Shown piece after piece: positions 18,840 to 26,841 of a stretch of DNA of 64,000 bases (its first letter is position 1; each line of letters begins with the position of its first letter). The stretch covers positions 124,001 to 188,000 of the forward strand of contig NZ_JBHUIT010000031.1 in the NCBI RefSeq assembly GCF_042683045.1. Direction: 5' to 3'. The translations under genes and the position numbers were made by a program. Under the pieces are notes generated by a model, which ran no database searches, was not told the DNA's origin, and worked only from the letters and a program-made list of their open reading frames with translations. The stretch comes from Luteolibacter algae (GTDB taxonomy: Bacteria; Verrucomicrobiota; Verrucomicrobiia; Verrucomicrobiales; Akkermansiaceae).

Positions 18840-20066
18840 TTACTTTGCTTCTTTTCCCCGAGCGGAGTCGTTGCCCTTTACATCTTTTCCGCCCTCGCCT
18901 TTGGCGACGTGATGTAGAACGCGATTGGTGCGGAAACCCCGGATATATTGGTAATCGGAAGTTTTATATTCATGGGTCAGGCCCCAGCGAAGTGCTTCCG
19001 TTGGCTCCTTTTCATTGTCCAGATCCCGGTTGATGCCGATGGCATGTGGTGCGCCTTTGATCACCGCTTTGATCTCGAAGTTGATCCCATCCGGAGACCA
19101 CTGGACTGTGTTTTTCTCCGGTCCATCCGTAGTGATGAGAGAGGCAATGCCGCCATCGTATTTCCATACGCAAACCTCATGACCGCTATTGCTGATCGGG
19201 TTGTAGGGGGATTTCACATACGGGCCTTCCGGCTTGTCCGCGATGGCTACACCGTGGCGAATCTGACGCCCGCCAAAGGTGATTTGCTCACCCATCTGTT
19301 CACCTTTGTAATAGAGATAGAATTTTCCCTTGTAAGGAAGGATACATGGATCGTGAACCTTGTGACTGTCGAAATCGCCCTTCTTGACGACGCTGAAGCG
19401 GTTGTTTTGATCGTCACCTTTCCAGATGCCATTGTCAGCAGGGCTTAGGATCGGCTCTTTGCTTTTTGTCCAGGGACCATCAGGCGAATCCGCCCACGCG
19501 AGGCCGATCTGGTTTTTCACCCGGACAGTGTAGGGGGATTTTACCGTCTGATAGCAGAGGTAATATTTCCCTTCCCACTGCATGATTTCCACAGTGAAAA
19601 CGGAACGATCATCGTAGGCACCGGGTTCTCCGCGCGGGACAGCCAGGCCTTCTTCCTTCCATGTCACTCCATCGGTCGAGGTGGCATACCAGATATCGCA
19701 ACGGTCCCATGGAAAGACCTTGTCTTTCTCAATATCGCCAGCGAAGCCTTGGGTTGGTCCGGTGCTCCGTGAATACCACACATAGTATTTCCCGTCATGC
19801 TTGATCAGGGCGCTTGGGTCCCGTCTTACGACACCTTCCTCATAGGCAAGGTCACCTTTTAGATCGTAGACCTGATTTTCAAAAAACCATTCATTGCCTA
19901 TATCGGGCCACAATAAAGCCCGCTTTGAAGCCGCACTGAGCATTTCCGGGTTGGTGATTCCCAGGTGATCGATTTGCTTGTCGGTTGGGACTGGATCAGC
20001 TCCCAGCGCGATTTGGGTGATGGGAAAAGCGAGCAAGCTCGCCATGAATACGGATTTTATTTTCAT
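18840..20066 (-). CDS. GH117-family glycoside hydrolase, divergent third copy
   Basis: The protein has 408 residues with a signal peptide (MASLLAFPITQIALGADP). GH117 signatures are kept (VRRDPS with D83, WYATSTDGVTW, SKVHDPCILPYKGKFYLYYKG, SGHEV) but it is clearly more distant from the two tandem copies. It has extra loops (the DDQNNRFSVVKKGD region), so it likely belongs to another GH117 clade, some of which do not act on plain neoagarobiose. The pair with the upstream GH16 gene is on the opposite strand from the main operon. A candidate regulator site is about 40 bases upstream of its start. Confidence 0.88.
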   Translation of the reverse strand: MKIKSVFMASLLAFPITQIALGADPVPTDKQIDHLGITNPEMLSAASKRALLWPDIGNEWFFENQVYDLKGDLAYEEGVVRRDPSALIKHDGKYYVWYSRSTGPTQGFAGDIEKDKVFPWDRCDIWYATSTDGVTWKEEGLAVPRGEPGAYDDRSVFTVEIMQWEGKYYLCYQTVKSPYTVRVKNQIGLAWADSPDGPWTKSKEPILSPADNGIWKGDDQNNRFSVVKKGDFDSHKVHDPCILPYKGKFYLYYKGEQMGEQITFGGRQIRHGVAIADKPEGPYVKSPYNPISNSGHEVCVWKYDGGIASLITTDGPEKNTVQWSPDGINFEIKAVIKGAPHAIGINRDLDNEKEPTEALRWGLTHEYKTSDYQYIRGFRTNRVLHHVAKGEGGKDVKGNDSARGKEAK

Positions 20067-20106
20067 AATTGGTAATGGATTTTGCGAAATCTAGAGGATG
20101 TTGTGG

Positions 20107-20117
20107 ATTGTTGACAA
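20107..20117. promoter_or_regulatory. Second copy of the candidate GntR operator
   Basis: ATTGTTGACAA repeats the core of the palindrome at the gntR promoter. On the minus strand it lies immediately after a TTGACA hexamer (20125-20120) facing the third GH117 gene, so binding would block that promoter. Confidence 0.5.
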
Positions 20118-20174
20118 AGTGTCAAGTTGATTCAATGCTCCTCTCTGGATCTTGGTTCATCCAACTCAAAAGAA

Positions 20175-21401
20175 CTATTTGCCGAGCTTCAGCGTTTTGA
20201 TCTCATCGGAAGCCAATGGCTTGGCATCATCGGAATCGAGGGCGGAGAGTGTGGCCGTTACCGTATAGCTACCGGATTTCGGAGCGTCCTTGAGCTCGAT
20301 CGTTTTGGAAGTGTTTGCGTAGCCTGTCAGCGCTTTGAAATTACTTTCACCGATGACTTTTCCTTCGGAGTCACGGATCTGAAGCTCGATGTTCCTGTCC
20401 TGGTTCGCTTTGTACGAAAATGGAATAATGATGTTTTTGACGGGTTCATGACTGTCGAAAGCATCGCTCAAATCGATTTCCTCCTCATAGAGTGGAACGA
20501 GTTCGACACCTTCCGGGGTCGGAGCATCGGCATCCACGAGAATGTAGGAACGGACCCAATCGTAGTAGCAGGTATTCCGCTCCGGATCGTTGAGCTCTTC
20601 TTTGCCAGGGAGTTCGATCCATGGAAAAGGGTAGGTCTCGGACACCATGTTCAGGCCCATGGGATGAGGGAAAGGTTCATCCAGAATTTTATCATAGAAG
20701 ACCATGTCTTTTGGTTCCCCATCGTTCAGATAGAAGGATGCGGTGCGGGCATCTTTCCACCAACCGCCGTAGGTGTTGAAGGCTTCCGAAGCAAGTTTTT
20801 CGGTTTTCACCTTGGCCTCGGTGGCTCTAAGATCCTGGGTTTCGCCACCTTTGGGATTATACCAGAAATGACCGTTTGAGTTCATGCCGCTGGCAAAGTA
20901 TTTGCCTTTGAAATCACCTTCCCTGCCGATGCATTCCTGAATATCAAGCTCTTGTCCGAACTTGTCTCCCTCACTTCCCGGCACTGGATATTGCTTGCGG
21001 GTAGATAGCCAGAAAGTGGTGGACATGGTGGTGGCGGCTGCTTTGAAACGGCACTCATAGTAACCAAAATGAGCATCTGTCGTTTTGGAAACCACCGCAC
21101 CGCCGGCGATATCATAATCCACACCACGGACTGTCATTTTTTCTTCAAGCTTCTTGCTTTGGATCTTCATGAATCCATCTCCCAGAGAAACCTGGGATGC
21201 CAGGAAGATCCCAGGGGGGCGGCCGGTCCAGTTCGGGTGATGATCAAACCATTTGCTGGAATCCAGCTCGGTGCCATTGAATTCATCGGAGAATTTTTCA
21301 TTGCGGACCCAGCGCTTCCCCTCTGGTGGAAGTGGAGGGATCGCACTGGCCAGCTGGGAAACAAGGGTGGTGGAAGCTAGAATAAGTAGAGTTGTTTTCA
21401 T
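20175..21401 (-). CDS. Secreted GH16 beta-agarase or beta-porphyranase
   Basis: The protein has 408 residues with a signal peptide (LLILASTTLVSQLASA). The GH16 catalytic bulge motif E-x-D-x-x-E is in GQELDIQECIG (E151 nucleophile, D153, E156 acid/base), the variant of agarases, porphyranases and laminarinases. The N-terminal FSDEFNGTELDSSKW and the RPPGIFLASQVSLGDG stretch favour the agarase/porphyranase subgroups. After the catalytic domain (to about residue 290) there is a beta-rich C-terminal domain of about 110 residues of unknown role. It would make the endo cut whose products feed the GH117 enzymes. Agar versus porphyran preference cannot be decided by eye. Confidence 0.88.
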   Translation of the reverse strand: MKTTLLILASTTLVSQLASAIPPLPPEGKRWVRNEKFSDEFNGTELDSSKWFDHHPNWTGRPPGIFLASQVSLGDGFMKIQSKKLEEKMTVRGVDYDIAGGAVVSKTTDAHFGYYECRFKAAATTMSTTFWLSTRKQYPVPGSEGDKFGQELDIQECIGREGDFKGKYFASGMNSNGHFWYNPKGGETQDLRATEAKVKTEKLASEAFNTYGGWWKDARTASFYLNDGEPKDMVFYDKILDEPFPHPMGLNMVSETYPFPWIELPGKEELNDPERNTCYYDWVRSYILVDADAPTPEGVELVPLYEEEIDLSDAFDSHEPVKNIIIPFSYKANQDRNIELQIRDSEGKVIGESNFKALTGYANTSKTIELKDAPKSGSYTVTATLSALDSDDAKPLASDEIKTLKLGK

Positions 21402-21549
21402 GCTAAAAGTTAGTTTGGTAAGCTCGCTTTCAGCTGGACTTCATCCATGTAAGAACCGGTAACGGGAGAAGACAGCCAGCGAGTTACAGGGATACGTCCA
21501 ATTTGCAGATAGTTTGCAATTAAATGCCAAATGAAAATTTCCGTCACCT

Positions 21550-22137
21550 TTAATTGGTTTTGGGAAGCAATGCTTCCGGAATGCAATCGGGAGAGAAATT
21601 TTTCGGCTTATTTCTAATAAACCATCGAACGAGAACGGGAATAAAGAATGCGATGATCAATAGTTTCACGATGACCAGAGCGCCAATTGCTGTGTAAAGG
21701 AACAAAAGCGTCAGTGCCAGAAAGAGAAAGATGACACAGGTGAACAGTAAGTTGAGCCACCAGCGGATCGCTGAAATACCCGCTCTAAAGGTGCAGGCGG
21801 GATTGAGTTGGTCAGTCCGCGATATGAGTGCACGGATGAAATCATTATAGGTTTCCGACCGATCTTCAAAAGACATCACCCCTTTGAAGTGTTCGTTTTG
21901 TATCAAATACGTGCCTCCAGGCGGGCAGGTGATTTTGCAACGAAAGCGGTTGGTCTGCACGCGGCTGGGAGCAAATTCCAGACGGATTTCACCGATTGCG
22001 GAGAGCGGGATTTCTGTATCGCTGAAACCATCAATCCCGATGATCAGTGACTTGCCGGCAATCTTCCAGGTCTTCTCCGGCTCCAAAACCGAGACTCTTA
22101 CCCGGTGCTCCATACACAATGGAGGCGGGAGATTCAT
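21550..22137 (-). CDS. Hypothetical membrane protein with soluble PH-like N-terminus
   Basis: The protein has 195 residues. The first ~110 residues are beta-rich and soluble, looking like a PH-type bacterial domain (IPLSAIGEIRLEFAPSR), followed by two adjacent transmembrane helices at about 125-175 and a short basic tail. Its start codon overlaps the stop of the next upstream gene by four bases (22134-22137), so the two are translationally coupled. I do not recognise a function. Confidence 0.6.
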   Translation of the reverse strand: MNLPPPLCMEHRVRVSVLEPEKTWKIAGKSLIIGIDGFSDTEIPLSAIGEIRLEFAPSRVQTNRFRCKITCPPGGTYLIQNEHFKGVMSFEDRSETYNDFIRALISRTDQLNPACTFRAGISAIRWWLNLLFTCVIFLFLALTLLFLYTAIGALVIVKLLIIAFFIPVLVRWFIRNKPKNFSPDCIPEALLPKTN

Positions 22138-22688
22138 TTCCGCTTCTTGGTAACCTTTTTCTCAAAATCGACACTAGAGATATCGAATTTTTCAGGTTCG
22201 TAACCGGGGTTTGCCCATTCAATCTCGCCCGCCAATGCCTGCATAAACTGGAAGGCTCCGCCGAAATCCTCGGGAGGGCAGGCACGTTCTCCGGCGATCA
22301 TTTGCGGGCCGCCCTCTCCTTCCACCCGCTTTTCGAAGACGATCTCATGAATCCATTCGTCGGCGAAATCATAACGGTAAAGCATACGAAGCGGCAGCCG
22401 CTTGCGTCCGAGGTAGTCCGCTACCGTCAGTTTCAATTCATCCTGGAATTCACCGAGCGTTTGATCCTCCAGTCCGACGGGACCGATGACATCAACCAGG
22501 CGTTTGCCTTTCCCATGGCGGAACTCATGAGGATGCTTGTTTTCCCATCCCATCGCAGCCTGAATGGCATCACTGAGCTGGAGGAAATTCACTGATGTCG
22601 AGATGGAAAATTGTCTCCATATCTTTGGCTGGATGCCGTAGGTGAAAACCTTCACAACCACCCGTTCCAGATCACTCTTTTTTGCCAT
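22134..22688 (-). CDS. Plasmid pRiA4b ORF-3 family protein
   Basis: The protein has 184 residues. The pattern of an N-terminal VVVKVFTYGIQPKIWRQFSI, the KHPHEFRHG segment and YRYDFADEWIHEIVFEKR (tryptophan-rich, DxGDxWxH-like) matches the pRiA4b ORF-3 / IS1096 TnpR-like family, whose molecular function is unproven. The C-terminus is Lys rich. It is the first gene of a two-gene unit with the PH-like membrane protein. There is no sign of a nearby transposon. Confidence 0.75.
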   Translation of the reverse strand: MAKKSDLERVVVKVFTYGIQPKIWRQFSISTSVNFLQLSDAIQAAMGWENKHPHEFRHGKGKRLVDVIGPVGLEDQTLGEFQDELKLTVADYLGRKRLPLRMLYRYDFADEWIHEIVFEKRVEGEGGPQMIAGERACPPEDFGGAFQFMQALAGEIEWANPGYEPEKFDISSVDFEKKVTKKRK

Positions 22689-22742
22689 GGGCGCAAATTA
22701 GGAAAATATTCCAAACTGATCAAACTGAAATAACGGATCCCG

Positions 22743-23630
22743 TCAGCGGGGTGACATTTCATCCCAGATCGCCAATGACTTTTCGAGCTTCAAGCGATAT
22801 TGCGCAAGCTGGGCGGGAGTGAGAACATCTTGGAAAATTTCCATTTTCTTCTGTATTTCCGCCCGCTGGATGGTGGCCATGGATTCGACGCTGGTGGGAT
22901 CGCTCGAGCCTGCCCGGGTGATTTTTTTCATCATCTTCAGGCCATCTTCAGTTAGTTTCTCCTTGCCGATGGGTAGGACGGACCCTTCCAGAAGAAGGCG
23001 GGTGCTATCGCTGATAAGCGCGGCATCCTCCTCTGCGGTTTGGCGGAAAATGCTTAGAGCCTGCTCACGCTGCTCGCCGTTCAGGTCAAGCTCGCGGAAA
23101 CTCTCCGCTACCGACTGCTGGGCATTGGAAAGTATCGAGTTTTCCTTTGCTCGAGCCTGCATATTTTTGAACTCCTTCTGCTGCTCCGACGTGAGAATCG
23201 AAAGGATTTTTTCCTCCAGCTCCGCACCCTTTTCTGAAAGGGCCTGGTCGTGGGGTTTTTCAGAGGAAAGCTCCGGCTGGGTTTCATCGATGGATGCCTG
23301 GACGGCTTTAGCTTGATCCGCGCTCAGATTGAGGGTTTCGCTGAGCCTCATCCATTTCGCCCGATCACGCTCGTCTGTGGTATCCGGGATGTCCGGCTGG
23401 CTTAGGAGCGGCTTGTCATTTGCTTCGGTCAGCTCTCTCGATCTACTTGTTTCCGGAATATTCGGATTGTCGATAGGTGGCGCGCTTGGGGAATTTCTCG
23501 GTAGTGGACGTGCTGGAGTTGCGGCAAGAGCGTCGAGAAGTTCCGATTTGTCACCGGATGGCTTGAAGGCCCATCCGCCTGCGAATCCGATGGCAAGTGC
23601 GATGGTGGAACTGATGAGAATGGGTTTCAT
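22743..23630 (-). CDS. Exported helical protein with periplasmic-repressor-like repeats
   Basis: The protein has 295 residues with an N-terminal hydrophobic segment (ILISSTIALAIGFAGGWAF) that could be a signal anchor. A Pro/Ser-rich linker (about 30-80) follows, then long charged helices containing LNLSADQAKAVQ, ILTSEQQKEFKNM and LTPAQLAQYRLKLEK. Such L-T-x-x-Q-x-x-x-(Y/F) repeats are seen in Spy/CpxP-like LTXXQ proteins. A periplasmic chaperone or sensor role is possible. It is transcribed just upstream of rpe in genome order but on the same strand, 21 bases apart, so it could be cotranscribed with rpe. Confidence 0.65.
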   Translation of the reverse strand: MKPILISSTIALAIGFAGGWAFKPSGDKSELLDALAATPARPLPRNSPSAPPIDNPNIPETSRSRELTEANDKPLLSQPDIPDTTDERDRAKWMRLSETLNLSADQAKAVQASIDETQPELSSEKPHDQALSEKGAELEEKILSILTSEQQKEFKNMQARAKENSILSNAQQSVAESFRELDLNGEQREQALSIFRQTAEEDAALISDSTRLLLEGSVLPIGKEKLTEDGLKMMKKITRAGSSDPTSVESMATIQRAEIQKKMEIFQDVLTPAQLAQYRLKLEKSLAIWDEMSPR

Positions 23631-23651
23631 AATATTGATTGGGCAGCATGG

Positions 23652-24326
23652 CTATGCTTCACGGATGGCCGTGATGGCAGCAGTCATGTCTTTCATCCCG
23701 AAAGTTGTTGAACCGGCAACCATTACATTTGCTCCCGCTTTCGCGGAAGTTGCCGCAGTCTCAACATTAATGCCGCCATCGACTTCAATATGGTAGGAAA
23801 GTCCTTTTTCTTTCCGGTAATCGGACGCTGCCTGCACTTTTTCCATTACCTCAGGCATAAATGCCTGCCCGCCGAAGCCGGGCACCACGGTCATGCAAAG
23901 CAAGAGATCAATCTGGTCGAGATAAGGCACCACGTCGGCGAACGGAGTCGCAGGATTTAGCGCCAAGCCTGCGAGACAGCCTGCTTCACGGATTCTCTTC
24001 AGGGTATCCGCCACATCATGATCCGCCTCCACGTGGACTGTGATACAATCTGCGCCCGCCGCGATAAAGCGTGGGAGGTAGTGATCCGGGCGGGAAATCA
24101 TCAGATGAACATCCAAAAAGATATCGTTGGACTCATGCACGGCCTGGACCAGGGCAGGACCGAAGGAAATATTGTCCACAAAGTTTCCATCCATCACATC
24201 CAAGTGAAGCCAGTCGGCTCCTGCGTGGATGGCACGGGAAGTTTCTTCACCGACTTTTGAAAAATCGGCGGCTAGCAAAGAAGGGGCAATGACGCGGTCA
24301 AGATAGGTCTTCGTAATCACGAACAC
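23652..24326 (-). CDS. rpe: Ribulose-phosphate 3-epimerase
   Basis: A TIM-barrel enzyme of 224 residues, normal for the family, that interconverts ribulose 5-phosphate and xylulose 5-phosphate in the pentose phosphate pathway. The signatures are IAPSLLAADF, HLDVMDGNFVDNISFGP with the catalytic Asp and metal His, DVHLMI, and VDGGIN near the C-terminus. The start is a GTG at 24326, with another GTG two codons later as an alternative. The gene is divergent from tadA across 110 bases. Confidence 0.95.
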   Translation of the reverse strand: MFVITKTYLDRVIAPSLLAADFSKVGEETSRAIHAGADWLHLDVMDGNFVDNISFGPALVQAVHESNDIFLDVHLMISRPDHYLPRFIAAGADCITVHVEADHDVADTLKRIREAGCLAGLALNPATPFADVVPYLDQIDLLLCMTVVPGFGGQAFMPEVMEKVQAASDYRKEKGLSYHIEVDGGINVETAATSAKAGANVMVAGSTTFGMKDMTAAITAIREA

Positions 24327-24436
24327 AAACGAAGCATGGAAGCGGCGGATGGGAAGGAAAAACCGGCGGTTGTGGGGCGCGCTCGTGGGAAGTGTTGTCG
24401 CAGTAGTAAAAACAAGTTACAGATGCCCGCTCCATC

Positions 24437-24946
24437 ATGAACGAAGAATTGATAATCGATCTCCAAAGCGACGCTTATTTTATGCAACAGGCACTTCGCG
24501 AAGCCCGCAAGGCCTATGCTGCATCCGAGGTTCCGGTTGGAGCAGTCGTGGTTCATGAAGGGAAGATTATCGGCCGGGCCTGGAACCAGGTTGAAAGCCT
24601 GAAAGATGCAACAGCTCATGCGGAAATGCTCGCTCTTACAGCGGCTCAGCAAGCGCTCGGAGGCTGGCGCTTGGAGAAATGCACCTTGTATGTCACGAAA
24701 GAGCCCTGCCCGATGTGTGCGGGTGCCATCGTTCATTGCCGTCCGGATCGTGTTGTTTTCGGCTGCGGAGATCCCAAAGCGGGTGCGGCAGGTGGCTGGA
24801 TCAACCTTCTGGACTCCAATCCGCCCTTGAATCATCGCTGCGACATTACTTCCGGAGTTCTGGGTGGAGAATCGTTGGAATTGCTACAAACGTTCTTTCG
24901 GGAGGCGCGGAAGATTAAAAAATTGCAAAATTGGGGAGAAAGTTGA
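24437..24946 (+). CDS. tadA: tRNA-specific adenosine deaminase
   Basis: A zinc deaminase of 169 residues that converts A34 to inosine in tRNA-Arg(ACG). The active-site motif H61-A-E63 (ATAHAEMLAL) and the zinc ligands C91 and C94 (EPCPMCAGAI) are in their usual positions. PVGAVVV is also typical. The C-terminal tail is Lys rich. The gene stands alone; the next start is 50 bases downstream. Confidence 0.94.
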   Translation: MNEELIIDLQSDAYFMQQALREARKAYAASEVPVGAVVVHEGKIIGRAWNQVESLKDATAHAEMLALTAAQQALGGWRLEKCTLYVTKEPCPMCAGAIVHCRPDRVVFGCGDPKAGAAGGWINLLDSNPPLNHRCDITSGVLGGESLELLQTFFREARKIKKLQNWGES

Positions 24947-24996
24947 AATATGCGTCACATTTACCGCGTTTAACTCCGACCTTTAAGATACCCGCT

Positions 24997-26841
24997 ATGA
25001 AATCCCTCATGAAATTATCAGCAGTCCCATTATTGGGGCTACTCTCAGCCTCTCACATTCACGCCGCATCCTTTCTTGTAGAGGCGGAGCAATTCTCTGA
25101 TTACGGAGGATGGAATGCTGATACCGAGTTCATCGAATCGATGGGCTCTCCCTATCTCATCGCCCACGGTCTCGGCGAGCCTGTTGCGCCCGCCAGCACG
25201 ACAGTGCAAGTGCCAGAAGACGGAGAATACAAAGTATGGGTCCGCACCGTGGACTGGACAAGAAGGCTTGGCAGACCGGGATCAGCAGGGACATTTACCC
25301 TTTCCATCAATGGTGAAAAGCTGGGAGAAGCCCTCGGAAATGAAAAGCCGGAATGGCATTGGCAGCTTGTCGGCAGCAGTCAGCTCAAAAAGGGCGAAGC
25401 AAAGCTCTCGCTCAATGACCTCACCGGCTACGATGGCCGGGTCGATACCATTCTTTTCTCCAGCGACAAGGATTTCACACCGCCGGAAAACGCAGGTATT
25501 CATGAGCGTTTGAAATGGGATATTGCAGGATCCTCACAACCTATCGAAGAGACGGAAAAATTTGACCTCGTCGTCGTCGGTGGAGGTTACGGTGGCCTTG
25601 GCGCATCGATCTCCGCGGCACGTATGGGCTTGAAAGTCGCTCTGATTCAGAATCGTGACGTTCTCGGCGGCAACGGTTCATCCGAAGTCCGGGTCTGGGC
25701 CATGGGTAACCTCCCTCCCAGCGAATATAAGCTGGCGGATATTATCGAAGAGATTCAAGACGAAGCTTCCAAATCTCCCGCACCTGCAGAGGAATTTGTA
25801 GACGATAAAAAGGAGCAGGTCGTTCGTGCTGAGAAAAACATCACCCTGTTTCTTGGAAATCATGCCTATGGCGTGAATATGAACGAGGACAAAATTGCCT
25901 CCGTCGATGTCCTGGAAGTAAAAACCGGCAAGCTCCGCAAAGTGCCTGGAACATTGTTTGTCGATTGCACGGGACATGGCTTTATCGGCCAGTGGGCGGG
26001 TGCGGATATCGTCATGGAAGAAGGCGGCCGCATGGGCATGAGCAACATGTGGATGTGGGAAAATACCGATTCCCCACAGGCATTCAAGGAGCAGGACTGG
26101 ATGCTGAAGTTCGGCGAAGACGATTTCCCGTATCCACGTGAATTCCACGCTCAGTGGTTCTGGGAGAGCGGTTTTGACAGCCACCCGATTGACGAGCTGG
26201 AAACCACCCGTGACTACAATCTACTGGCAAACTTCAGTGCCTGGAACGCGATCAAGAATTACAGCGCCTTTGCCGGCCGTGACCCGAATTCCCATGCGAA
26301 TGCGAAACTCAGCTGGATGGCCTACATTGGGGGCACACGTGAAACACAGCAGATCCTCGGTGATGTGGTGCTGAATTTCGAGGATATCGAAAAAGCAAAA
26401 ATCTATGATGATGCGCTGGTTCTCACCACATGGAGCATCGATCTCCACGAGCCGGAAGAAAAATACATCCACGCGCTTCCGGAACATCCGTTTATCTCGA
26501 AGGCGATCCACCGCCGCCTGATCGACAGAAATGTCGGCTACCCGGTTCCTTACCGTTGCCTCTACTCGAGAAACGTGCCGAACTTGTTCACCGCAGGGCG
26601 TAACATCAGCGTTACCCGGGATGCACTCGGCACTATCCGCGTCATGAAGACCATCGGAATGATGGGTGTCGGCGTCGGACGCGTCGCCGCACTCTGTGTT
26701 CTGGAAGACTGCCTGCCACGTGATGTTTATGAAAAACATCTCGACGACGCTAAGCTCCTCTGGCGCCAACCGGGCGACAAACGCTTCGAAAAACTCGATG
26801 AGCTGCGCGGATTTATCAAAAAGTCATCAGACAAAAACTGA
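24997..26841 (+). CDS. Exported FAD-dependent oxidoreductase with N-terminal carbohydrate-binding-like module
   Basis: The protein has 614 residues from the ATG at 24997, which opens directly on a signal peptide (LMKLSAVPLLGLLSASHIHAAS); the longer frame from 24931 would hide it. Residues about 25-165 form a beta-rich module (AEQFSDYGGW...VWVRTVDW) similar to CBM-like or xanthan-lyase-associated domains. The FAD-binding motif VVGGGYGGLGAS is near residue 192, followed by LGGNGSSEVR and TAGRNISVTRDALG, as in PF12831-type oxidoreductases. The substrate is unknown. Its gene overlaps the next one, which encodes a flavin-bearing membrane protein, so electrons may pass between them outside the cytoplasm. 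Confidence 0.82.
   Translation: MKSLMKLSAVPLLGLLSASHIHAASFLVEAEQFSDYGGWNADTEFIESMGSPYLIAHGLGEPVAPASTTVQVPEDGEYKVWVRTVDWTRRLGRPGSAGTFTLSINGEKLGEALGNEKPEWHWQLVGSSQLKKGEAKLSLNDLTGYDGRVDTILFSSDKDFTPPENAGIHERLKWDIAGSSQPIEETEKFDLVVVGGGYGGLGASISAARMGLKVALIQNRDVLGGNGSSEVRVWAMGNLPPSEYKLADIIEEIQDEASKSPAPAEEFVDDKKEQVVRAEKNITLFLGNHAYGVNMNEDKIASVDVLEVKTGKLRKVPGTLFVDCTGHGFIGQWAGADIVMEEGGRMGMSNMWMWENTDSPQAFKEQDWMLKFGEDDFPYPREFHAQWFWESGFDSHPIDELETTRDYNLLANFSAWNAIKNYSAFAGRDPNSHANAKLSWMAYIGGTRETQQILGDVVLNFEDIEKAKIYDDALVLTTWSIDLHEPEEKYIHALPEHPFISKAIHRRLIDRNVGYPVPYRCLYSRNVPNLFTAGRNISVTRDALGTIRVMKTIGMMGVGVGRVAALCVLEDCLPRDVYEKHLDDAKLLWRQPGDKRFEKLDELRGFIKKSSDKN

Noticed and set aside
24931..24996. Longer start of the FAD oxidoreductase
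   Set aside because: It would hide a clear signal peptide that begins at the ATG at 24997.
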